Both the position numbers and the translations under genes were made by a program. The notes under the pieces are model-generated. The model made no database searches. It was not told the DNA's origin and saw only the letters and a program-made list of their open reading frames with translations. From Omphalotus guepiniiformis (Eukaryota; Basidiomycota; Agaricomycetes; Agaricales; Omphalotaceae), in assembly GCA_028554645.1 (NCBI GenBank), contig JAQOOI010000073.1:1116001-1180000 (forward strand): DNA of 64,000 bases, read 5' to 3'. Shown in pieces: positions 22,701 to 30,587 of this stretch. Position 1 is the first letter of the stretch. Each line of letters opens with the position of its first letter.

Positions 22701-23742
22701 TGCCTGCAAAGCTTCTAGCTATATCAGCCGTAGCAGGAGGTATGCCTGAGTGTTGAATTGTGACCTTATTTAACGGTTCTAGACTGTGTACTAGCCGTAA
22801 ACTTTTGCCATCTTTCTTCAAAACACAGAACCATCTGGATCTATAAGAGGAGCTCGAGGGTTCGTAGACCCCAGAATCAATCTTATCTTTAATTATTTTG
22901 CATACATCTCCATAGATCCCGGGCGGAATAGGTATATTCCTCTCGACCCATGGAGTATGTGGTATAACAGGAAATTTAACAGGTGGAAAGAACTCTGTCT
23001 TGAAAGTTCCCCCTTCTGAAGCTTCCCATGCAAAACCTTTCTCTTGTACCTTCATTAAGTGATGTACTAGCTTCATTTCTTCAGGCCATAAGAAGTCTTC
23101 ATCATGATTCTTCTCAATAATAGCTTTTCTTTCTTCATTATAACGTTCTCCAGGTGTGAAGTCTGGTGGATTTGGTGACAAAGTCGGCATCCCTTCTAGC
23201 GGGTCACCAGTTATGTGCCTTTCTATCCTGAACTCTTCTGGAAGCGTAGTTTTTACTGGTTTCACTTTTATTGCCACAGGTTTGTACTTACTGCCGAATA
23301 CTGCAAACGGTTTTCGAAATCTAGCCTTACTTCCACGAGGTAGGATCCTACAGTGTAAGTTTGGCATTTGCCGAACCATTTTCTCAGTTCGAGCAGCCGT
23401 ATTGAATACAGTAGCTGCCTCGAGACCCTCATACGCAGGTCTCGAAGGTACTTTCTCATCCTGTACTCTAGCTTCACGCCAAGTACAATATACCTTGCAA
23501 TTATCTTCGGTTATTTCCTTCTTCATGTAGCTTTTAAGCATAAGGGCAGCCTTGGGATCACTCTCTTCAATGCTAGCTCGAGATGCATATACATATGCCT
23601 CAGCCTTCTCATTATTAGAGAATGTCTCCTCATCAGGCAGTCTATACCCAGTTATTTCATATCTACCATCTTTTCCTAGGCCAATACTTACAGCAACCTC
23701 TCCCTGATGGCCTGTCAGATCTTCGAGGATTGAAAATTTCCA
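19735..23742 (-). CDS. Element A Pol (RT, RNase H, integrase)
   Basis: About 1,335 residues, read by a -1 shift from the protease frame at 23739-23733; the first ATG in frame (23541) lies about 65 codons in, after sequence homologous to element B. RT: LVHSLEPLNK, LLDVFVGYDER with the first Asp, KLPMGWTNS and YIDD. RNase H: AVDTSWMAVGYYLYQ, SQPKRELYG, VETDASY. Integrase: HDHLGHKG...CQAC zinc domain, then HVDVF, VTDN and NGKIER supplying D,D,E. RT-RNase H-integrase order marks the Ty3/Metaviridae lineage. The C-terminus is acidic. The frame is intact with no internal stop. Confidence 0.93.
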   Translation of the reverse strand, partial: WKFSILEDLTGHQGEVAVSIGLGKDGRYEITGYRLPDEETFSNNEKAEAYVYASRASIEESDPKAALMLKSYMKKEITEDNCKVYCTWREARVQDEKVPSRPAYEGLEAATVFNTAARTEKMVRQMPNLHCRILPRGSKARFRKPFAVFGSKYKPVAIKVKPVKTTLPEEFRIERHITGDPLEGMPTLSPNPPDFTPGERYNEERKAIIEKNHDEDFLWPEEMKLVHHLMKVQEKGFAWEASEGGTFKTEFFPPVKFPVIPHTPWVERNIPIPPGIYGDVCKIIKDKIDSGVYEPSSSSYRSRWFCVLKKDGKSLRLVHSLEPLNKVTIQHSGIPPATADIARSFAGRSCIGLLDVFVGYDERLVDEGSRDLTTFQTPFGPHRLVKLPMGWTNSVPIYHDDITYILKEEIPHITRPYIDDVPVKGPSTRYELEGGGYETIPENSGIRRFVWEHMQNMNRIVQRMKHAGGTFSGPKAFICCAEGNVVGHRVSYEGELPEEKMAKTILSWDATQWTKRTHVKSFLGTAGQLRMFIKDYAKKARPLTRLTSSQVPFEIGEKELEAVELLKEGIRNAPALKPIDYSLSSGITLAVDTSWMAVGYYLYQRDPKDPKKKFYNYFGSITLNEREARFSQPKRELYGLKLALAHTYYQTYGCRDLTVETDASYIKGMLDNPSSGPNATINRWIEEIRKYHFELVHIKGSIHGPDGLSRPPPGSEPTERLPAEEEDYLDEDDGEPLRFRQEDENEQGPYDFEDFKHEIDSRGGYLQGLALSVEDFEDDIQELIEEERRFAYWREHILFEQGKTLDQFAQVLVAPESTEEWEHDHPYMEEHRTTIGIELDRLLPRIKEFLMHPESDMLDEMDARARKKFLSKASRYFVDKKGRMYRRNDEVGGQHQLIVEKGRRMYILHSAHDHLGHKGMYATKAVIEKRFWWPELERDVNWFVKTCQACQDRALALLKIPPTLTHTPSLFQKVHVDVFKVSPASNGCKNVVHGRCALSSWSEGRAIRDETARALGEWFFEDIICRWGCPQEVVTDNARSMIAMLKWLEEKYGIKGIRISAYNSQANGKIERAHFDIRQALVKATGGDLKRWYWFLKHVLWADRVTTRRGFGCSPYFLVTGAEPILPLDLIESTWLVEVPDRVLTYEELIGYRARALAKHRTHVMGMISRVDEEKRRTMKKFEQDYEHVIKDYDFKPGTLVQVRNTQIEKSLDRKMYPRYRGPMIVIRRTKGGAYIIAEMDGSVLKEKIAAFRVLPHFARYEPIDLPTNVLDLIDLTAEQLERMVNEDEDTYDEQSRDYIFDSIPNLRMPRDEEYEDDSDEEDDHPSPEGFKRRT

Positions 23743-25088
23743 TCTTGTGGACTTCTTTCCTCTTCTGCAGCTTTTTGGGTAGCTGGTGTAAGTTTTTCTT
23801 CTCCTTCAGGCTTCGGTCCAATACCTCTGCCTCGTTCATATGTTCCCATTGTGCAGGTCATGCCAGAATTAGGGTCTCGAATCGTTAATTCTTGACTTCC
23901 ATCCTTATTTGTCTTAATATTACTTTCTGTTAAAACATCGAAGGGTCTTCCCAACAGAACTTTATATGGAGCTTTATCCATCACATGAATCTGCATATAA
24001 ACGACTATTTCACCAAAGGTAAACGGTACGTTCCTAGCTAGACCCCTGGTTGGGCTTAGCTGTCCACTAGCACTTTGCATATGGATAACAGTCTTTGGAT
24101 CCCAGGCTAGACCTAGTCCCATTGCTATATCCGTGTCCATTGATACTATTTGAGACCCACTGTCAAGTATACACTCGACTGGCCCTTGTTTATTAATATC
24201 AGGAAAGATAACTCGCAGACTATCACTTGGTCTGGCTACAATGATAATCTTTCCTCGTTCAGATGGCGGAACATCTTCGAGATATTGTTCTACAACATCT
24301 ACATGGACTAAAGATCCTGTTTGCAAGCCGCTCGAGCCTTCGAGGACCTGTACAAAGCAGTCTCCCCATGCTAGATCATCAATATCCACTACTTGAGTGT
24401 CATATGGCAAAGAGATAGAATCCTCAGGTAGATCAGTGTCTTCTGGGTTTTCCTCGTCTCTAATCTCTTGTACAAATGCCTTTAGAGGCCTCTTATATAC
24501 TCGACTATTCTTAGTCTTTCTATTCAATATTTTCTGCAAAGTAGGGGAAATAGCAATTACTTCTTCCATACTTATAGGTATTTCACTCTTTAATATCTTC
24601 GTTGCAACTTCTTCAGCAACTCCAGGCCTGTACACGCCACTTTGTAGTTTGTATTCAGGTCCCTTAGGCAAATCAAATGTTACTTTCTTCTTCGCCGAGC
24701 CTCGAGACTCTTCTATATCCACACTAGGTGTTCTAGCGGTCACTGGGGACGTTTCTAGACCCTCCTTTGGTGGTTGGATTCGTCTCTCAATAGGCTTTAT
24801 GTTATCAAATAGTCTTTTATTTAAGTTTTTCGTTTCCGGGACGTTATGCGCGGGCGCCTCTTTGCCTAATTCGGGCTCAGGGGTTTCCAACGACTCATCC
24901 GTCATGTTTATGGGTTTATACAAGTGTCGATTAAAGTTCTTAGGACGCTCTAGCACCACTTCGAGGCGTCTAGACGTCTTTCCAGCATTATCTTCCTCCG
25001 GAGCTTTGCTGGGAACAGGGCTAGGTAACTTCTTTGCACCAACTAGCACCTGTTTAAGCTCCTTCATCGAAAGTATTAGTTTTTCGAA
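23715..25088 (-). CDS. Element A protease frame
   Basis: Aspartic protease domain, retropepsin-like, with the catalytic triplet as DSGSQIVSMD near the middle and a later LLGRPFDVL strand. It is in the -1 frame relative to gag and entered at GAAAAAC (25085-25079). The first in-frame ATG is at 25067, but the frame is open back to the gag end, so a Gag-Pro fusion is more likely than separate initiation. The long N-terminal part is rich in Lys, Pro and Glu and is probably a linker. It ends at 23715, overlapping the pol frame. Confidence 0.88.
   Translation of the reverse strand, partial: FEKLILSMKELKQVLVGAKKLPSPVPSKAPEEDNAGKTSRRLEVVLERPKNFNRHLYKPINMTDESLETPEPELGKEAPAHNVPETKNLNKRLFDNIKPIERRIQPPKEGLETSPVTARTPSVDIEESRGSAKKKVTFDLPKGPEYKLQSGVYRPGVAEEVATKILKSEIPISMEEVIAISPTLQKILNRKTKNSRVYKRPLKAFVQEIRDEENPEDTDLPEDSISLPYDTQVVDIDDLAWGDCFVQVLEGSSGLQTGSLVHVDVVEQYLEDVPPSERGKIIIVARPSDSLRVIFPDINKQGPVECILDSGSQIVSMDTDIAMGLGLAWDPKTVIHMQSASGQLSPTRGLARNVPFTFGEIVVYMQIHVMDKAPYKVLLGRPFDVLTESNIKTNKDGSQELTIRDPNSGMTCTMGTYERGRGIGPKPEGEEKLTPATQKAAEEERSPQDGNFQSSKI
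23733..23739 (-). promoter_or_regulatory. Element A protease-pol -1 frameshift site
   Basis: On the minus strand the zero frame reads GGA AAT TTT CAA, giving the heptamer A-AAT-TTT in the correct X-XXY-YYZ phase. A -1 slip continues directly into an open pol frame that matches element B. Element B has the same heptamer in the same phase at 33880-33886. Confidence 0.8.
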
Positions 25089-26908
25089 CCTCCAGGAGTG
25101 TTTATAGACACTTGTCCATCAGACAAGGCCTTATACTCAACTCCCATCCTTTCTAGCTGTTCAAGTACTTGTACAGCCAATGTATCAACTTCATTATTTT
25201 CCATTCCCAGGGGGCTAGCTTCGTGCAGCTGCACCTGGTATGCATTTGGCATAGATTCTACTTCATATAAGAACTGATCTGGGTGGACTTCTACATCCCA
25301 TCCCTTCTCTTTTGCAATTTTCTCAATCTTTTCTTTTCTAGTCTCTTTATCTCCTTCATTTATCCAAGGAAGTGGCGAACCATCCTTTAGTTCCCATCTA
25401 TTCCTCGCATTTCGCTTCATCCATCCCTTACTTACAAAGTGATGTTGAGCTGGACAGTCTTGTGAACCATGTCCTCTGCCTCCACACATGAAACAAGCTA
25501 GATCACGGGCAGGCATAACTCTACTCGTGTCCAGAAGTCCTCTGTTAGGCATAGAAGACATACCAACATTCGTCGAAGACGCTAGACCCATATTTCCAGT
25601 GTTTCTACTTGACATTTGTACCATCCTTATCAAGGACTTCATCATCTCTTGATTCTGGTTCGTCATAGTGTCTAGCTTCTGGTGAATGGTCTTAATTTTC
25701 GTCTCGTTATCATCTACTGTGTACGAAATCTTTCGTTCCCACTCATTCTGTGCTTCTTCCTGCTTTATAGCAGTTAACCTGTCAGTCATAGATGGTCGGC
25801 TCGAGAGGGGTCTAGCTCCAGTGTTTATGACACCTGGTAGGCTCCAACTCGCTCCTACATCATATAATTCCTCAGGAGGAATAGCACATACAGCTTTTGC
25901 AGCTTTTACAACTTGCTCTAGAGTCCAAGGATCATCTCTTCGACGAACCCCTTCTCCAGTACCATTAGTTGATAATTTTCGAATAACTCTCTTTCTAAAC
26001 TGTTCTTCTAGAGCAGCTAGATATCCTTGTACTGCCTCGAAGTTCGAGATGACAGCATGTCCACTCATTAACTTCTTTGCTTCAATCTGATACGCCCTCG
26101 AGAAGGCCAAAAGCTTCTCTAGTTGACCAGATGGCACTAGCATGTACTTTTCAATTACACTCATGAGCCTCTGCTTCGAGCCATATCCGTCCTTATCACT
26201 AGAATCCGGATAGCAGTCAAGCAAGGCAACTCTAAATGTTTCCCAATCATCTCCTGAAGCTGCATCAAGCGTAGCTAGCTCCTTTCTCGTCTCATAAGTC
26301 ATGTATTTCAAGGCTAGATGGATCTTCGCCATCTCAGATCTGATATTTAAAGTCCTAAAGATTTCCTCTAAGTCCTCGAGCCATCCTGCAAGTTTCTCAG
26401 GACGATCTCTATCAAATATGGGTGCCTTCTTTGAGACTTTCGGTAACTGCTCGTTTTGTACTTCGGCGAGCACCTCAGCAGGTAGCTCTCGTAAGTATGC
26501 ATCTACTACTTCAGTTTGTTGAGGTCGGCGCGGCCGATTTCCTCCAGGATTTCGATTCGCCGCAGCCTCATCATTATTTGGTTGTCTCTGCTGCTGTGGG
26601 TTTCGCCCTTGACCAGCAGGTCCAGCAGTAGCATTATTTCCTTCATCAGGCATGTTTGTAAAATCAGAGAATTCAGGACTTGGTAGTCTTATATCTCCTA
26701 TAACTTCGTTTGTTCCTCTATACCTCTCTCTAGACAGAGGCAAGTTGTTTCGAACAGGGATTCTACTACGACGAGGGGGTCTAGACTCGAATATTAATTC
26801 TTCTTGTCCAGCCTCACGGGAATTTCGTGTAGTTCTAGGTTTTCCACGACGGCTAGAGTCACTAATCTTTGCAAGAGACTCGGATTCGAAGTAGAATACC
26901 TTGAAGTG
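25076..26908 (-). CDS. Element A Gag
   Basis: Capsid-type protein with helical core (LPKVSKKAPIFDRDRPEKL...) and one CCHC knuckle, CFMCGGRGHGSQDC, which binds genomic RNA. The first in-frame ATG is at 26653, but sequence upstream, open back to 26908, is homologous to element B (for example NSREAGQEEL against NSERAGTEEL). The true N-terminus therefore probably starts further up without AUG or by splicing. It ends TCG AAA AAC TAA, with the shift heptamer directly before the stop. The gag frame has no internal stop, unlike its counterpart in B. Confidence 0.88.
   Translation of the reverse strand, partial: HFKVFYFESESLAKISDSSRRGKPRTTRNSREAGQEELIFESRPPRRSRIPVRNNLPLSRERYRGTNEVIGDIRLPSPEFSDFTNMPDEGNNATAGPAGQGRNPQQQRQPNNDEAAANRNPGGNRPRRPQQTEVVDAYLRELPAEVLAEVQNEQLPKVSKKAPIFDRDRPEKLAGWLEDLEEIFRTLNIRSEMAKIHLALKYMTYETRKELATLDAASGDDWETFRVALLDCYPDSSDKDGYGSKQRLMSVIEKYMLVPSGQLEKLLAFSRAYQIEAKKLMSGHAVISNFEAVQGYLAALEEQFRKRVIRKLSTNGTGEGVRRRDDPWTLEQVVKAAKAVCAIPPEELYDVGASWSLPGVINTGARPLSSRPSMTDRLTAIKQEEAQNEWERKISYTVDDNETKIKTIHQKLDTMTNQNQEMMKSLIRMVQMSSRNTGNMGLASSTNVGMSSMPNRGLLDTSRVMPARDLACFMCGGRGHGSQDCPAQHHFVSKGWMKRNARNRWELKDGSPLPWINEGDKETRKEKIEKIAKEKGWDVEVHPDQFLYEVESMPNAYQVQLHEASPLGMENNEVDTLAVQVLEQLERMGVEYKALSDGQVSINTPGGSKN
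25079..25085 (-). promoter_or_regulatory. Element A gag-protease -1 frameshift site
   Basis: G-AAA-AAC followed by the gag stop TAA. The protease frame lies at -1 and is open from this point. The same heptamer and stop arrangement is found in element B at 32492-32498. It is near-canonical: the first base is G rather than A. Confidence 0.72.
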
Positions 26909-27064
26909 TTATGCAAATGTACAATTTCCACTTCGAGAGGCAAATCAAATCGTCAATTCAATTCGCCGAGGTCAAAAGACAGCGATATTTAGACACAGAG
27001 GTCTTTCAAGAGTAAAACTCGATATAATTGTTTTCTGAAACTACCCCTCGCGGTGGGCTCCAGA
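26909..27064 (-). other. Element A primer-binding site and leader
   Basis: Two bases (TC) after the 5' LTR the element strand reads TGGAGCCCACCGCGAGGG (27062-27045), identical to element B. The reverse complement ends in CTCCA, as expected for a tRNA 3' end with a U discriminator. I could not name the tRNA. The rest is untranslated leader. Confidence 0.75.
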
Positions 27065-27300
27065 TAATAGCAGCGTAATGAGCACTCTAAGACGTAGGAA
27101 CTCGTCTAAACTCAAAGGTTGCCTTGTAAAAGCGAGTGTAGTCTGGCGTTGGCAAAGATTCCGCACGCAGAAAACTGACTAAAGTCGAGCTAGACTGTTG
27201 GAAAGACTAACTGAACTGTAAGATCACCGTCTAGACCCTTCGACGAGTACCAGAAACAGCAAACAGACAGACACAGACAGACAGACACAGACAGACAGAC

Positions 27301-27339
<39 letters not shown>

Positions 27340-28569
27340 GTTCAAACACAACAGATGTTCAGATATTTAGCACTCTATTAAAGCACTGCAATTCCTAATA
27401 GTCCGCCTCTACCAGCTCGAAGAACCGGGGCCTGACGTTCACAATCAAGAGGCCTTCTGCGATTTAACGCTCTAGAAGATACGTAAAGTTCTCCAATTTG
27501 GCGGGCAGTCGTAACCTGGGGCGCTCGACCCTATACATGACAGTATATGTACTCTACTGCTTGTAAGTATTTCATAAATAGATAGAAAACTGAGTGGAGT
27601 AATTAAAAGGAACAGAGGGATAACATCGAGTATAAAATGGATATAAACAGAAACAATATGACTGAGTTGGGTAAGTAGGCACGTCTAGAGGGTAATTATG
27701 TGCAGTTCTTGGGTATATATGTGTAAGTATTATGTTTTAGTGATGTTTTTGGTACATCTAGACCCTTCTTATCATGCGCTCGAGCCATTCTAAACGAACT
27801 ACTCCTATGCATTTCGTTATTATTCATCTTCGTAACTGTTTTACAGTGTACTTATAGGGGCGCCGAGGGCAGTTTCTAGTCATTTATCCCGTCGGGCTTC
27901 CGTATTTTCTCCTATTTCGACATCTAGACCCCATAGCACCTCGTAGATATACCAATATCCAGCGCTCGAAGGTCAATTCTGTCATTACTTTACTAATAAG
28001 TTATTATACAGTCATCGAGACTGATCATTTTCATAGCTTTGACCATCTAGTATCTCGGAACGGAATCGTCGATCATATATTTCCGATCATAAAGCGTTAT
28101 CTCCAGTATATCATCAATCTGCAGGTTCTAGGAGGTCGGCTAAGTTCGAACAAACCATTTTGATGGCTCGGCGATACCTCTAGCTTGGTCCTTTCGACAT
28201 TATCGAGGCTCATGAGGCTATTACGCCTGTGTGTGTGTAGTTTCTTCCTTCCTAAGTCCCGTGGATTACACAGATACTTAAATAGCGACTTCCAGACGAA
28301 GGGCTCTTTGCCAGGCAGGGTGGGTCTGACCATACTGTACAGTCTCGCAGCAGGTAGTTACTTCGCCGAAGGTCTAGAGGCATATCAGCCATAAGGTCTT
28401 GATGCATACTCGTACATCGTAGTCCTTTCACTTCGAGCCTTTAACTATTCGTGTTCTATGTTTTAGCTAGCACTATGGGACATAGTCTAGCCCTTTATTC
28501 CCATCATATTCACAGTAGAAATCGTTTAATTTCAGGTATTTCAGGTGTGTATGCGTTTTCAGCGCAACA
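27065..28569 (-). repeat. Element A 5' LTR (on element strand)
   Basis: 1505 bp; identical by eye to 13510-15002 except for 12 extra bases in the CAGA microsatellite near 27300-27340. It begins TGTTGCGC on the element strand at 28569, facing element B. Confidence 0.92.
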
Positions 28570-28573
28570 GCGC
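28570..28573. repeat. GCGC target copy 2 (A / B junction)
   Basis: GCGC between the head-to-head 5' ends of A and B. With the facing LTR ends it forms the 18-bp perfect palindrome CGCAACAGCGCTGTTGCG at 28563-28580 or thereabouts. Confidence 0.85.
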
Positions 28574-30416
28574 TGTTGCGTCAAAAAGCCTTTCAGTGCT
28601 GAAATCCATCAGATTGAAGTAAATATGGAATGTTCAAGCATTGGAAACTGAACATAAAGGACTAGAGTCACCCCAGACTGCTAGTTAAGACATGAAACAT
28701 ACTTGTACTCACAATGCCTAAGTGTAGTGATTGCTACAGTACTGAATCTGGTACTAAGCAACTGTGACCAATGGGTTATGCAAAGAGATACTAGTTATGC
28801 CTCTCCAGATGTGTTGGAATTCCAATGTTCCATACCAGATTGAGTTGGTCAGACCCACCCTCTAATAACTAGAGACTCTACCAAGTGTTGTTGACTGTAA
28901 TCCAAGGGGTTGATGGATTTTCACTTCAATTGAACAACTATCTAAGTCCTTTGGACTGATCAAAAGTTCCAGCTGGTCTTGCTAACTAAGTTGGCACTAT
29001 AAGATTGAATGCTGAGAATATGGGCAATCTTGAAGATTGTATTACCAGAGAAATATTGTACATTGAGTACTATGTGGATATAATGTCACTGAGATGAAAT
29101 GCCAATCTGTGTAATAATGGAAGTAGATTCAAAGTTACATCTGCACAAATGAGTTAGATACTCAATACTCATGATGGAAGGAGTTAGATACTGAAAATGA
29201 GTGTCTCTCTGGATCTGAGTATCTCTCTGAAATTCAGTAACCCTCTGAACTTGATGAAAGACAAAGGCACTCTAATTGGAGGTCTTAGACGAAACTATGG
29301 GATAGAATACTGTCCTAGGAGAAGCTGAGAGCTATCCTAAACAAGAAATATAACCTGAGTACAAATCTGACCAAAAAGAGATGTATAGGGGTAAAACTTG
29401 AAATAAACAGTTACTGTACCTTACTGTGGCTAATAGAAACGATGAAGCATGGTCTAGATAAGCTCTAGAACTTCTACACAACTCCTAATGCTGCCCTAGT
29501 AGAGGAGAATGTGCCAATTTTGGAGAAACTTATAGGGGACCAGATTTGCAATGCACTAAGGAGAATGTCACCTGTCAGGATACTGGTTGCTATTTACATG
29601 TTCTGGACCTTTATTTAGATACCCTGGGTACGCCCTAACACACCTAGAACGCGGACAAAGCAATATATTTCTGTTTTTATACCAATCTATACCCAAAGTT
29701 CCTACATTTTGACTATCTAACTGGAAAATTACCTAGAAAACTACCTAAAAAGAATCCAATCTCTGCTCAATTGATACTTACTTACTTTTGACTCATTTAC
29801 TGTTCAGATTACTCTTTTAATTTCGAGATATATGTTTGATTTTATGATTTAGTATATATAGCTTACAGAGTATCTATTTAGATTTTCTTAAGCAAGTACT
29901 GCCCAAAGCTCCAAGCCAAAGCAGGAAACCCTTCTTAGACGAAATATAGCCTGGCTCTTTAGAGTTCAGTTCGAGAAATATCCAGTTGTGAAAACTTCTG
30001 TAAAGTCCCTTGTGGCAGATAAATTGAAAGAGATACTGAATCTTTGCTGAAACTGCTGTTCTGTCTGTGCTGAATCTGCCTGCTGAAACTGTCTGTGCTG
30101 CATCTGAAACTGTTCCCTGCATTGTCTGACCATTGGATCGAGTTTAAACATCGAGATTGATTGTCCTGAATCCCTCCTGAACCCTGAAAACCACCCTTAC
30201 CTTCTGTCTGAATCTTGTGTTTTGAGATACCCTCTGCCATTTTTCACCCAGATTGAGATAAAGACATCTGTAACCCTGCAGATTCGAAGTTCAATTGTTG
30301 CGTCTAACTGTGCAGAATCTCTGACAACGCCAGTCACACCTCACCCTACATCATTTTGATTTGAGTTGGATTGTGCTCATTTGAGTATCTCTCTTGTTCA
30401 TTTCATAGTCACTACA
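28574..30416 (+). repeat. Element B 5' LTR
   Basis: 1843 bp, TGTTGCGTC...CACTACA. AT-rich, with two GTTAGATACT motifs (29155, 29186). The small frames in it recur at the same places in the other LTR and have no coding support. Confidence 0.93.
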
Positions 30417-30587
30417 TCTGGAGCCCACCGCGAGGGGTGGCTTTAGACTTGATAAATTGAACTATCTGTGTATTTACACGTGTCTGGAAATAAATCTGGA
30501 CTTTTACTGTGTTGAACTTTGCCCTGTTCCTCACTTAGCAACAATTTCCTTGAAGTTGTTGAACCATCTATAAGTTTTATAACTTAG
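30417..30587 (+). other. Element B primer-binding site and leader
   Basis: TGGAGCCCACCGCGAGGG starts at 30419, two bases after the LTR, exactly as in element A. The following leader has no supported frame until the gag frame opens after a TAG at 30585-30587. Confidence 0.75.

Larger units (their letters stand above)
13510..28569 (-). mobile_element. Element A: large Ty3/gypsy-type retrotransposon with antisense genes
   Basis: 15.06 kb, transcribed on the minus strand. LTRs are 13510-15002 (3', 1493 bp) and 27065-28569 (5', 1505 bp). By eye they differ only in the length of a CAGA repeat, so insertion is recent. In element orientation the order is 5' LTR, primer site, gag, protease, pol (RT-RNase H-integrase), then two antisense genes Y and X, a polypurine tract and the 3' LTR. 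Ty3 elements are usually about 5-8 kb; the excess is long LTRs plus 4.4 kb of antisense genes. No in-frame stop was seen in gag, protease or pol, so it may be competent. Confidence 0.93.

Noticed and set aside
29874..30240. Open frames in element B LTRs (repeated at 44554-44920)
   Set aside because: Same frames in both LTRs, Gln/Ser-rich low complexity, no other support.
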